DNA of 64,000 nucleotides from Rotaria socialis (lineage: Eukaryota > Rotifera > Eurotatoria > Philodinida > Philodinidae), in assembly GCA_905331475.1 (NCBI GenBank), contig CAJNYU010004668.1:124001-188000 (forward strand), written 5' to 3'. Below, one piece after another: positions 1 through 10,270 of the stretch. Position numbers and translations under genes: made by a program. Numbering within the stretch: the first letter of the stretch is position 1; the number at the start of each line of letters is the position of its first letter. Under the pieces are notes generated by a model, which saw only the letters and a program-made list of their open reading frames with translations, had not been told where the DNA came from and ran no database searches.

Positions 1-312
1 GCACTTTCCTGTCAATTCAAGTCGTTGAATATGTTGAATGAAGATAACCTTTAGAGATAATTAGCAAAGTAGGATAGTTTACTTGTTTCATAAAATCTAT
101 TCCTTTATCATAATGTAGGTTTAGTATCATAAAAAGAAAATATTTTGAATATGAATTCCATTGATTTTTTTCTTGTTTAAGAACAGATGCCGACGAAAAA
201 CTGTTCTCTTTTACTATATTTGTTCTTGTAGTGCAGTGAACAAGAACATCTTGATTCTAAAGAGAAATTTCAGAGTTCTATCTTGGCCAGGGACAATTTA
301 TTTCTTCTAAAC
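1..312. other. intergenic, no gene seen
   Basis: This AT-rich stretch lies downstream of the minus-strand gene that begins at 313. The only structure I see is a short hairpin at about 219-250, with arms tgttcttgt and acaagaaca. No coding signal is supported. Confidence 0.5.
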
Positions 313-1819
313 CTAATTTGGAATAACTAAAAGCATTAAATTAAATGTATCTAAAAGAGACATGAATGCTTCAAGTGTTAAAAGATTATAGTCTTTTTTA
401 TAAATAAATCGGTATAATTTATCCTTGTTTAATCCAGTTTTTTTCGATAGTGTTGATAAAAAATCTCGATCTCGAGTTCGAGATTTCAGATTTTTTCTTA
501 ATTGATCAATAATATCATCGTATGTAGATAAACGTATACCATGATTTACAACAGTCCTAATCTTTACATTTTCATTTTGAATAATTTCTCGGCGATTTTT
601 TTTTGGTGGATGGTTTTGTAATGATGCAATCGATTCATTTGGTTTAATTACTTTAACTTGTCTTCCACCATCGGTTTTTTCTAATTCATCATCGGCAGGT
701 AGATCATGAGAGTGACGATGCTTTTTCTTGTTATGTTCGTTACTAAAACTCATTCTGTTTCTTCGTATACGAATATTGACTCGATGACCATTATTTGCTT
801 TACCTGAAGAAATTGTTGATTCTTCATTGTTTTCAAAATTAATTCGTTCGCTATTATTTTGATCATCATCATCATTATCCTTTTCGTGATCGTCGATATT
901 ATCTTCTTTATGATCAAAGGCTAGTGGGGAATCTTGTAATGGAATTGTTGAGATTGTTGGTGATATTTGCGAAGATGAACTTGTTAATTGATCTGATGTT
1001 ACTGTATCTTTTGAAACGAAAGAACGACGAATGCGTGCATTTGATGTTAACATTCTTGGAATCCATACATCTCTTTTGGTCCACGTTATATAGAGAAAGA
1101 TTAATAAACCCATGGATAATATTGGTTTTGACCAATCAATTTTTTTATACCATGGGCATATTTTTCTTGTCTCATGTGTATCCTCGATTTTTTCCTTTAA
1201 AAAAAAGAATCAGAGGTTAACAAAATTTCGTCGCTATATGCGAATTAAAACTATTGATGAAATAAGATAATACTTGTCTTATCTATTTATCATTTAAGTT
1301 AACTTTCTAGACAATTATTGAAAATCGTTTGATCGTTTAAAATGCAATTATTAAAGTTTGAATTCGTTATTAAATATAAATGTTTTTGTGAGCTAAGATT
1401 CAAATAATTTCTTCATAAATCTTACAATCAAACAACAATTAGAATCTTTTATCGTAACTATGTTTTGTTTTTTAAATTCTTCTATTTAATAAAAACAAAT
1501 AATTCAAGTTTTAGATAATTATGTATAAGTAGCAAAACCATTTTCAATAATAATTTCCTACCTCAGATTCATGTGTTCGTCGTGGTTTTCTTCTTTTGGC
1601 TTTGGTACTAACTTCTGATAAATCATCTTCAGCATTCGCACTATCGATTGAAGGAGAACTTATCGATAATAACTTATCATGATTGGAGACTGGTTCAGAT
1701 TGGACGATAGATGTTCCTTCGTCATCATCGGTAGTAAATGAGTAAGTTTTTATCATTTGAGCTTTTCTATTAGTTCCAGTCGAATCTGCAGCATAAATAG
1801 TTAAAAATTGTTTTGACAT
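313..1819 (-). CDS. two-exon membrane protein with repressor-like C terminus
   Basis: The gene model is complement(313..1194, 1562..1819). The start is ATG at 1819, the donor GT lies at 1561-1560 after a codon boundary (HESE), and the acceptor is tttaaag before 1194. Exon 1 is polar and rich in Ser, Asp and Arg. Exon 2 opens with a charged stretch and then a single hydrophobic segment around PILSMGLLIFLYITW, so the protein probably crosses a membrane once. A long acidic and basic low-complexity region follows. The last 65 or so residues (LSKKTGLNKDKLYRF, then LEAFMSLLDTFNLML) have the helix-turn-helix rhythm of bacterial Cro/CI-like or HigA-like domains. That resemblance is a pattern judgement, not a search result. 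I do not recognise the whole protein, and it has no neighbour that suggests a role. Confidence 0.6.
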
Positions 1820-2688
1820 CGTGTTTTTTATAGTTAGTTCAGTTCTGTTTTTAATCCCAAATATGTATTTAAAAAAAAGAAAATAAGTAATTATTGCAAA
1901 AGACAAAAATACATGCGAAATCTATGTCTCAATATAAATAATGACTCAACATGTGCTTTTTGACTACCAGTATGTATTCAAATCAGTCCTTGATTGACTA
2001 TGGTATACATTTATTCATGCTCGAGTGGCTTTATAAAACAAGCATTGAATCACCGTATGCTTTTCTTTTACCTAAATATCAACTTGCATCTCAAGGACAA
2101 TCACACTTAATTAGAATACTGGCAGTACAAATATCAACAATATAGAACTTTTAATTGTAAAATATATATGTATGTTTGCTTTTTTAAATTAAATAATTTT
2201 TCTCGTTAAATCATTCAACCAGTATGTTTGATAGAAATGAATATTGTATATCATCTTGATTCGAATTCAATTATTATTAAAACACATAGTTATATTATAA
2301 TTTAATCATAAACATGATATCAAAATATTTAATTATCTTTTACTTATTTCCTATCTGAATATTAGAAATGTGTGCTGTTTCATCCATTGGAAAGATTTTA
2401 TGATAAAAAATTTCATTAAAATTTGTTTATTTAGTGACCACTTAGTTTTATATAACTACGTTTGTTGAGCAACTTTGAGTGATGAAAAATTGAAAGAAAT
2501 TTGTTACTAACAACTTGAATAATTACCAAAGATTGCATCTTATATCAATTTTCATACATTATTCTAATTGTTTTTATTCTTTATTAATCGTTACTCTAGC
2601 GGTTCTTGTATTAATTTATGGACTATTATCTTTTTGTCAAATACCTATTTATTTTATTACGAATTTTCTGTAAAATATTTATAACTAA
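1820..2688. other. intergenic, upstream of the 313-1819 gene
   Basis: AT-rich sequence with only short, unconvincing open frames. It should contain the promoter of the minus-strand gene, but no specific element can be recognised. Confidence 0.4.
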
Positions 2689-2856
2689 GGGTGGATCATT
2701 TAATTTAATGCGAGTTAATTAATGGCATTAATTAACTACAAGCGTTAACCGTTAATATTACCGGATTAACGCTTTGAGCAAAACCGTTAACCGTTAATAT
2801 TAGCGGTTAACGGTTTCAGTTAGCGTTAATTTTAAATTAACGTAAACGTACTACCC
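2689..2856. repeat. self-similar island, word GTTAACCGTTAA
   Basis: 168 bp made largely of variants of gttaaccgttaat and its complement cggttaacgg, in both orientations. The outer ends are roughly inverted: GGGTGGATC on the left, and GTACTACCC (reverse complement GGGTAGTAC) on the right. The architecture matches the other word islands in this window and suggests a small non-autonomous DNA element. Confidence 0.5.
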
Positions 2857-3811
2857 TCATTTATAATCTATTTAAAGCAACAGTTGGATACTTTTACTTC
2901 GATTGATTGAATTAACACTTGAAATTAATATTAAATTTACTTACGAATAAAAGTGCACTTGGACACAGACAGTCAGAAAAGAGTTCTACCATACACTTGA
3001 AAACTATATGCACATATCAACGGCCTCAAATAGTTATCTATTTATAAATTATGATGTATCTTTATAGGTTAATCATTGACCTAGTTATCATCAGGTTTCA
3101 ACATTTGTTTCACTTAATAACACTTCTGAAGATCTTAAATGGAGTCTATTTTTGCAAGTCTTTTTTTTCATGTAGAAAATAAATATTTTTATGAGCATCT
3201 TATAGTTCAAACATGTTTCTAATGTTTTAGCTTTATTGCTGTTTAACAAGCCACATAGTAACATGCAAATCATGTTGACATTGACGAAATGTAAATCTAG
3301 GAAATAATGTTCACAATACTCAAGTTTAGTTTAGGTAGTTGCTAAATTAGATAAATAATAGGTATATTAACCAACGTTATTTCTATACTCAAGTAGGTTA
3401 CATCTCATACTAGCTGATCCGTATAAAATAATATTGTATTGACTAGTTTTCCATCATGTTTCATCATTAACACTGTTTGCACATAGCACAATCAAGTATG
3501 ATGAAATATTAGAGACGATTTCTATCTAATAAAATATAATGACATAATAATATAATAATATAAAAGTTTATATGGAAAGGATCTTCAAATCAAGTAGATA
3601 TTCTGTAAAAACTTCGGAGGCACGAAAGAATTGCTTCCTAAAACTTCATATGATGCTATACAGATGCAAAATTTCATGTTTTAATAGAAAGAAATGACAA
3701 TAGTAAAATATCTTCAGGAACAAAATGTTCTGAGACACTCTTTGTTCTATTCAATCTACAAATTATCTTTGATTGAAAATCATACAATTGAAGAAAAGAA
3801 ATAAATTAAAA
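2857..3811. other. intergenic, nothing recognised
   Basis: AT-rich sequence with no supported coding exon, RNA gene or clear repeat. Confidence 0.4.
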
Positions 3812-4346
3812 TATAATGACTTGGTCTTGATTTTGCGAAATCATAGAATTTATATCGTTTCTTTAGGACAGTCGTTTTACTAGAAAATGTTAGCGATTAT
3901 TAAAAATTCGTCAAAAAGCGAATGCTAAAGAGAAGAGACTCTGTTTCTACTTTGTTCATTGTAAAGAGCAGAATAAACTTCACGAAAAGCAAATTTTTAC
4001 ACTTCCTCACAACACAAAATATATTGCAAAATGAAAGAAAATAAAAATGCGGAATTTCAAAATAGTTTCATTATTTTTATGTGAAGAAAAAAAACCACTG
4101 AATAAATTTTTCTTTGTTTTTCGTTATATAACATAATTGTTCAAATGTTAAAGAACTTCAAAATATTATTTTTTGTGAAATGTATTCTGCTCTTTACAAT
4201 GAACAAAGTAGAAACAGAGTCTCTTCTCTTTAGCATTCGCTTTTTGACGAATTTTTAATAATCGCTAACATTTTCTAGTAAATAGACTGTCCTAAAGAAA
4301 CGATATAAATTCTATGATTTCGCAAAATCAAAACCAAGTCATTATA
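3812..4346. mobile_element. foldback element with ~164-bp inverted arms
   Basis: The left arm, 3812-3975, begins tataatgacttggt and ends agcagaata. It is repeated in reverse complement at 4183-4346, which begins tattctgct and ends accaagtcattata. The two arms are nearly identical and separated by about 207 bp of AT-rich spacer without coding capacity. The ends tataatgac...gtcattata allow a TA target duplication, as in Tc1/mariner-type elements, but a TA cannot be separated from the TIR with certainty. This is a non-autonomous foldback or MITE. Confidence 0.8.
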
Positions 4347-5260
4347 TAGAGTTTCATTTGAATGTAAAATAAAGTTTTAAAAGTAAAGTTTTTTGATGTC
4401 GCAGAAGTTTTTACGTGCTTTATATAATAAAACGAAAGGTTCACGCAACAATGTAAGACAAATCTGCCAATTCACCTTTTTGACAACAGTTAGATACTAG
4501 AAATATTTATTTTAACGAGCTTTCCGCAGTTGTTTCACATTAGTCTGATGCGAACTACGAAACATTGTTGAAGTTCTAATAATAGTTTATATATATTTGT
4601 AATGACTGATGACAATAGAAATAGTAATACATGCAAGTTTATTTTGAATCGTTATATTTTTATCAGCTGTTGTGTTGATTGTCCGTTTTATTACACACTC
4701 AGATGCAGAATGTCATGCACAATAGTAGCGCCATTGAATGCATGCAAAGTAGACATATTGTAGGACATCTGTGAACCTTTCCTTTTTCGTTGTATTCTGT
4801 TAATAAAATTGTATATATTCAATTTTAATATATTTCAACTTATTATTTCCTAAAGGAATTCTTTTATTAGTTTTCGTAATAGCACAGGTTGCGTCTAAAC
4901 CTAGATCAATACTCTAGAATCGACTCTCATGAACTATTTTCATCAATATAAAATCAAATGTTGATTGTAAATGATTCAGAGAACACTAACTAAAAAATCG
5001 GAATGACTATAGTTCAGTTGAAATTAATATGATTGTGCTTCTTTAAAAGAAAAAACAGTTGAGTAACTATATGTGAATAAGTCTAAACATATTACCTCAT
5101 GGTACTTCATAATTATTTAATGAAAAATAAAAGAATTCTTTACCAAATGAAAAGCTTTGCCATTTCTTAAATGAACACGTTTCTCTGCGTTTTATTTTTC
5201 TTTGGGGTATTTCTCAATTTTCTATTTTAGCAAATATAGTTATGAAAATAGTTCATCTGT
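4347..5260. other. intergenic, nothing recognised
   Basis: AT-rich sequence between the foldback element and the retrotransposon remnant. No supported gene. Confidence 0.4.
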
Positions 5261-6005
5261 ATTAAGGTATCCCCCTGAACAATGGTGTGATTATTACATC
5301 TACAAGGGAAATGTGTGATATAGCTAGCTGAGCAGTTTTATTTAGAACAATTCTGTGAACATGAAAATAAACAATCTGCGGTGGAAATTGAAGCTGAAAT
5401 AGTGGATAGAGAATTGAATCAACACCTACAAAATTCGAAATTGCTTTTTACTGATATTAAATTCATTGATGTTAATAAAGCTATTCTATCATTGAGGAAC
5501 AAGAATTCCACAGGATTAGATGATGTATCAAATGCAATTATAAGACTTCTACCACCACCACCACCACCACCACATCTTACATTTATCACTTTCTCTTTTT
5601 ATTTTATGCTACAAAATGTACATTTTCCTCGACGTTGGCTTGTGGCTAAGATGATACTATTGTCAAAGACGAAAACGTCAATAGTGCATATAAATGACAC
5701 TCGTCCAATATCTTTACTTCCATGCTTTTCAAAGTTATATGAGAAATTGTTCCTCACACACTTTCATCAATGGATTATGGATAATGGCATTCTACCTGAA
5801 GAGCAGACAGGTTTCAGACCAGGACACAATATGTTTACCAGAATCTTGTCGATTATTGATCAAAATGGACAAGGTCTTGCATTAAATACTGCTACAGCTG
5901 CCTTATTTGTTGATTTCAAATCCGCCTTTAATCAACTGTGGATTAAAGGTCTGTGAATCAAACTTACACGTCTCAATTGTCCACTTCACATTATTGCATG
6001 GTTAA

Positions 6006-6244
6006 CCCTAATCCGCCCACCTCTATAAACGCGTATATTGTACTATTCTAAGTTGGATGAGATTCAAACTTAATTGTGAGGGTTTAACTTTTCAATTCAT
6101 GTTATACTGAAGCAGAGTATCATATACCACCAATCTATAGAATTTTTGTCCCTTTGAGACGTACTCGTAAAAAGAACAAGATGCACTTTCAGAATTTTTA
6201 TTTTGAGCTGGGGTCCATACGGACCCCAGGTGAGTGGATTAGGG
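6006..6244. mobile_element. piggyBac-type MITE with TTAA duplication
   Basis: The element is 239 bp, flanked by TTAA at 6002-6005 and at 6245-6248. Its inverted ends are CCCTAATCCGCCCACC and GGTGAGTGGATTAGGG. TTAA target duplication and CCC-starting TIRs are the hallmark of the piggyBac superfamily. There is no transposase frame, so it is non-autonomous. Inside the right end is a small palindrome, ggggtccatacggacccc. It interrupts the reverse transcriptase frame, and removing the element plus one TTAA restores that frame exactly. Confidence 0.88.
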
Positions 6245-6452
6245 TTAAGAAATTATTTGTTAGGACGTTCAGCCCTTATAAAAATCGGCAGTATTCAGTC
6301 AAATCATTTCCCACTATTTAAAGGTGTCCCTCAAGATTCTTTTGTGGGCCCGATACTATTTGTTATTTTTCATTATGATATATTGAATGCAGTATCAAAT
6401 CTTCACTTTAAACATCTCTTTGCCGGCGATCTACCTATTGTTCTCTTACCAT

Positions 6453-7077
6453 CCCAGGTCGACTAATCCGACGACGGATTCTATCGGGTCCTAAACCATC
6501 CTACTAACCAAGGAAATCCAGTTGGATTCCGGGTTTCGAAACTATTGACGGATCCAACGGAAGAATTTAAAAAAATATCAAAATTCTATTTAGTGCAGAA
6601 GAGCTTTTTAGAAGTTGAGTATACCCAGGACAATGTCTCCGGCCTCCGGAAATGAGCGGATTTAATTGGAACCGGCCAGGAACATGCAGGAAAACGCCGG
6701 ATATCACCGGACCCTGGAAGCAGTATTCCGGGACGGATTTCTCTGGATTTTCCCAGTGATTTCCGACGGGGACCAACAGGAACTTGGCGGAACTTACAGG
6801 AAAAATCCGGAGATTTCCCGGTCCGGAATACTGCTTCCGTGAAATCGCGGGAACCGGCCGTTTCCCGGGCCGGTTGCTTGGACCTGGGTAGCAGACTTTT
6901 TTGGCGCATCGGATCACAGCGTAGGATACGATCGGATGGTATCGGATTCCGATCCTACGGATCCGAATCTCAGCCCGAAACCCGGAATCCGACGGAATCT
7001 GTTGGTTCTTTTCGGTTTTCATGTAAGATCCGATGCAACCCATTTTCAGATCCGATTGTAGAAATGAACGACCTGGG
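6453..7077. mobile_element. CCCAGG-ended element, word GGATCCGA, carrying a nested element
   Basis: The ends are CCCAGGTCG at 6453 and CGACCTGGG ending at 7077. AT occurs just outside both ends (6451-6452 and 7078-7079), consistent with a 2-bp target duplication. Without the nested insertion at 6624-6888 it is about 360 bp. Its interior repeats ggatccga, cggattcc and related words in both orientations. The flanking reverse transcriptase frame continues exactly across the insertion if one AT is removed. Open frames through it are by-products of the repeats, not genes. Confidence 0.75.
6624..6888. mobile_element. CCCAGG-ended element, word CCGGAAAT (nested)
   Basis: 265 bp, ends CCCAGGAC and GTCCAAGC-type/GACCTGGG, with TA on both sides (6622-6623 and 6889-6890). 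It is GC-rich and dense in ccggaa, ttccgg and cccggg words. It sits inside the element at 6453-7077, so it is the younger of the two. A second full-length copy, in reverse orientation and about 90% identical by eye, lies at 56673-56958. Confidence 0.8.
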
Positions 7078-7157
7078 ATCAGCAACCTGGTCATCAAAAT
7101 TTCTTATCCCATATCTCTCACAACAAATCTCCAGTGTAATAAAAGATCTGCATTCTT

Positions 7158-7413
7158 CCCATGTCCAAGAAAACGGTGCGTAAATGGCCTAAACAGCGTA
7201 AAACGTTGAAGCACGGCGTCGTTTTCGTCAACTCGGGAAACGACGAATATAGTGTTACAAATAATGGTTGTTTTCTAGCGAAAAAAAGGGTCCGTAAAAC
7301 GTGTGACGGCTTTCCGCGAAATAAGGTGAAAACTAATGCCTTATTATACCGTTTTATAGCCGTTTCAGATTTGATAAGATGCCCGTTCCGACGGTCGGAG
7401 TGATTGCGCTGGG
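7158..7413. mobile_element. CCCA-ended element, word CGTAAAACG
   Basis: 256 bp, from CCCATGTCC to GCGCTGGG, with TT on both sides (7156-7157 and 7414-7415). The interior repeats variants of cgtaaaacg, acggcg and ccgtttta in both orientations. Removing it with one TT rejoins the reverse transcriptase frame exactly. It shares the CCCA...TGGG ends and the 2-bp duplication with its neighbours but has an unrelated interior word. Confidence 0.7.
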
Positions 7414-7869
7414 TTACTCGATTACTTGGAATCAACCATTAAATTTCAAAAAGACGTACTGCACTCTTTTTCACCGACAGATCTCACCAAGTATTCCTAT
7501 TATATATTGTGACAGCAATATCATCGACCAAGTCTCCAAATTTAAGTATCTTGGTATTATACTAGATGCTAGATTATCCTTCAATTATCATCTCAATTAC
7601 ATCAAATCGAAAATAAACAAAAATCTTGGTGTTCAAATGTTTATCTAGCAGTTGGATGTTATCAGAAGAAATTTCATATCGACTATATTATGCATATATT
7701 CGCCCATACCACCAATTTGTTCTGAATATTTATCCAATAATATCTCATACAAAACAACAACAAGTGGAAGCGTTAAATCGAAAAATCTTTCGTACCATTC
7801 ATAGATGGTATGATGCCACGAACAATAAAATAACAAACCTTCCAGTCTAAAAAACAATTGAGGTACTCA

Positions 7870-8165
7870 CGGCGGTCGAACTCACCCCATCGGATCCGAT
7901 GGGAATGCGTCAGAAGTCGTCGGAATCCTTGGTATCGGATTCCGACAGGAAGTTGTCGGATGTCGAAAAGTGCCGGAATAGCCCCCCAGGACAAACAATC
8001 AGATACTAAGATCTGATAAGAATTTGAATCTGATCTTGTATGATCTTACAAGATCATACGAAAATCATACAAAAAATCGTAGTCTCTGAGATCTTATATC
8101 AAGTCGCACAGTCAGATTCTTGAAAGATCTTATTAATGTGTAAGATCTTTCAAGAATCTGACTGT
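7870..8165. repeat. further word islands up to the gap (CGGATTCC, then AAGATC)
   Basis: From about 7880 the sequence is rich in cggatccgat and tcggattccgac. After ccccccaggac at about 7980 it changes to repeats of aagatctgat and tgatcttac. It ends in a perfect hairpin, with arms 8108-8132 and 8141-8165 and an 8-base loop, directly at the assembly gap. The second part probably is another CCCAGG-ended element whose right end lies in the gap. Confidence 0.5.
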
Positions 8166-8514
8166 NNNNNNNNNNNNNNNNNNNNNNNNNNNNNNNNNNN
8201 NNNNNNNNNNNNNNNNNNNNNNNNNNNNNNNNNNNNNNNNNNNNNNNNNNNNNNNNNNNNNNNNNNNNNNNNNNNNNNNNNNNNNNNNNNNNNNNNNNNN
8301 NNNNNNNNNNNNNNNNNNNNNNNNNNNNNNNNNNNNNNNNNNNNNNNNNNNNNNNNNNNNNNNNNNNNNNNNNNNNNNNNNNNNNNNNNNNNNNNNNNNN
8401 NNNNNNNNNNNNNNNNNNNNNNNNNNNNNNNNNNNNNNNNNNNNNNNNNNNNNNNNNNNNNNNNNNNNNNNNNNNNNNNNNNNNNNNNNNNNNNNNNNNN
8501 NNNNNNNNNNNNNN
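8166..8514. other. assembly gap (349 N)
   Basis: Run of N. The hairpin directly on its left side is a likely cause of the gap. Confidence 1.
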
Positions 8515-8674
8515 CATGTGATTGATGATTTTTTTTAAAAGAAGAATGAAATAAAAGCCATTATTTTCTCATTCGTTTCTATAACTATTAAATACTGCAA
8601 TAGTTCTCTTTGCTCCCTTTAGTTCTCTTATTGGTCCAAAGTATCGCTAAAAACCAAATAGAAAGAAAACTAAA

Positions 8675-8796
8675 AATCAGGAGAAATCAGGAGAAAATGT
8701 TGAAAATCAGCTCCTGAAATCAGGAGATTTTCTATCAGGAGAGAAGTCCATAAATCAGGAGTCTCCTGGTCAAATCAGGAGGTTTGGCAAGCCTGA
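8675..8796. repeat. self-similar island, word AATCAGGAG
   Basis: About ten copies of aaatcaggag or its complement ctcctgatt, irregularly spaced and in both orientations. Spacing and orientation are too irregular for a CRISPR array or minisatellite. It resembles the other word islands. Confidence 0.5.
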
Positions 8797-9050
8797 TCCA
8801 AGTGCACTTTCCAAAACTTTTATCTACGATTCTGCGTACCAATCCTTCAGTCATCGCAGATTTTATACAACAAAAAACTTTGTCTGCTATTCTGAAGAGA
8901 TTATTTATTGAATCCAGTTTTGAAAAAAAAGCAAGCAATTGCAACAAGAGGAAGAACATCGAATCGTATTCGGCAACTACTATCGGCTTGTAAACAATCT
9001 CTTTTTGATCAAATTTTTTTGTTTTACGTAACACTAAAGAAGAATAAGAT
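8784..9050 (+). pseudogene. possible degraded coding fragment, unknown
   Basis: Two overlapping open frames join only by a frameshift at the A-run near 8925. The first gives VHFPKLLSTILRTNPSVIAD and the second KQAIATRGRTSNRIRQLL. Base composition is more gene-like than the flanks. I do not recognise it, and it could be chance. Confidence 0.25.
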
Positions 9051-9634
9051 CAATTCAGCAATTAAAGATTCACTATTAGGACTAGTCGTAGAATTGATTT
9101 ATATTATGTCAAATATTTTTTTTCTTTGGATACAACTATAGATATTTTTCTTACTAGTGGAGATCCGAAAAGAAGAAAAATAAAATAAAATAAAATAAAA
9201 ATAATAACTATCAGATCGTTCAATGTCTGTAATTGTTCTCGTTATAATCACATCACATTCTTTCTCCACAAAATCCTTTCCTTTTCTTTCATGCTGTGAT
9301 AATGTTATCGTACGTGGTTTTTTTTTTACTTCTCAGGGCTATAGAGACAATGTTCGTCTAAGTCTTCCCTTCTGTGTTCTACTATACTATATAATACCTA
9401 TTACTACTTTTCTTATAATAGATAAAGCAATACACTAACTAAAATAGTTCATCCGTATTTATTCACATGCAATGTGCACGTAGTCTTGTTTATTGACAGA
9501 ATGAAAAACAAAGAGTTGAAGGGAAAAAGATCATATTGATTTTGACTTTTTTTCTCTTCATTTTTCTTTGCTGACATTCTTAGCAATCTTATAGAATCTC
9601 CTTATTCATAAGTTCATTTTTGTTTTATAGAAGA
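9051..9634. other. intergenic before the protoglobin gene
   Basis: No gene seen. There is a short AAAAT simple repeat at about 9175-9205. A pyrimidine-rich tract followed by tatag at about 9626-9630 looks like a 3' splice site just ahead of the protoglobin ATG. Confidence 0.4.
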
Positions 9635-10270
9635 ATGACAGAACATATTGATGGTAAGCGTTTACATGAAGATCTTCGTTATCGCTTTGAGTATATAGCT
9701 AAATTTATAAATTTTACAAGTGATGATGTAAAAGCGTTAAATGCATTTGCAACAACGGCTCTTCCACTTGTTCCGGTAATTGTAGATGCTGTTTATCGAA
9801 AGTTATTTCAATTTGATATAACAAAAGAATTCTTCGTTTTACGTAATGATGGCTTTGATGGTAGATTAAAAAAAGATGAAGTACTTACGTTAGATTCAGC
9901 ACAAATGGCTTATCGTCGAGATATGCTAAGTGATTATTTAAAACGTTTATTATTACAACATGAATGGGCAGATGATTTTCTTCAGTATCTTTCACGAATC
10001 GGTCGTTTACATGGAAGTAAAACTGGGCAAGGGTCAATTAATGTTGATTACATTCATATGAACGCAACATTATGTTACGTTGAAACTCTGCTTATTGATT
10101 CTGTTTGGCATACAGAAAATTTGGATAATAAAGCAAAAAAAGAAATTTTAATAGCAATAAATAAAGCATTTCGAATTCAAAATGATTTATTACTATTACA
10201 TTATCTTGAATCATCAAAAGAAAGTGATGCATCAACGCGTCATACAGCAAAGAAATGTGTTTGTAGTTAA
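9635..10270 (+). CDS. protoglobin-domain heme protein
   Basis: Single open frame of 211 residues starting at MTEHIDGKRL. The blocks FINFTSDDVKALNAF and VPVIVDAVYRKLFQFD, and later YLSRIGRLHGSKTG, match the protoglobin family; the His in RLHG is the expected proximal heme ligand. Protoglobins and related sensor globins are mostly from archaea, bacteria and some fungi and bind O2, CO or NO. This one is a lone globin domain without a signalling output domain. The C terminus KKCVCS ends in a Cys four residues from the end, so it could be a prenylated CAAX-like tail. The start is chosen because a 3' splice-site-like sequence (ttgttttatag) lies 4 nt upstream. No intron interrupts the coding part, which fits lateral origin. 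Confidence 0.85.
   Translation: MTEHIDGKRLHEDLRYRFEYIAKFINFTSDDVKALNAFATTALPLVPVIVDAVYRKLFQFDITKEFFVLRNDGFDGRLKKDEVLTLDSAQMAYRRDMLSDYLKRLLLQHEWADDFLQYLSRIGRLHGSKTGQGSINVDYIHMNATLCYVETLLIDSVWHTENLDNKAKKEILIAINKAFRIQNDLLLLHYLESSKESDASTRHTAKKCVCS

Larger units (their letters stand above)
5265..7860 (+). pseudogene. non-LTR retrotransposon reverse transcriptase, broken and multiply interrupted
   Basis: The remnant lies in four blocks, about 5265-6001, 6245-6452, 7078-7157 and 7414-7860. Block 1 carries NKNSTGLDDVSN, RPISLLPCFSKLYEKL, EEQTGFRPGHN and the catalytic block LFVDFKSAFNQLW (motif A). Block 2 carries GVPQDSFVGPILF and LFAGDLPIVL, so the usual FADD is FAGD, with a catalytic Asp lost. Blocks 3 and 4 carry the thumb region, with KFKYLGIILDARLSFN. 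There are also in-frame stops, for example TGA at 5954-5956 and TAA near 7850, and a P-rich run (LLPPPPPPP) near 5550 from a CCA expansion. The organisation is that of jockey/CR1-like elements; the exact clade is not determined. No endonuclease region is seen upstream, so the copy is 5'-truncated. Confidence 0.88.

Noticed and set aside
6567-7183. Long overlapping open frames on both strands rich in Arg, Pro and Gly
   Set aside because: They run through GC-rich repeat islands. Word repetition without A/T-rich stops creates open frames in all directions.
8065-8525. Frames made of unknown residues
   Set aside because: They span the N gap.
8675-8796. Array-like AATCAGGAG repeats as a CRISPR or minisatellite
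   Set aside because: Units differ in spacing and orientation and have no spacers of constant length; the host is a eukaryote.
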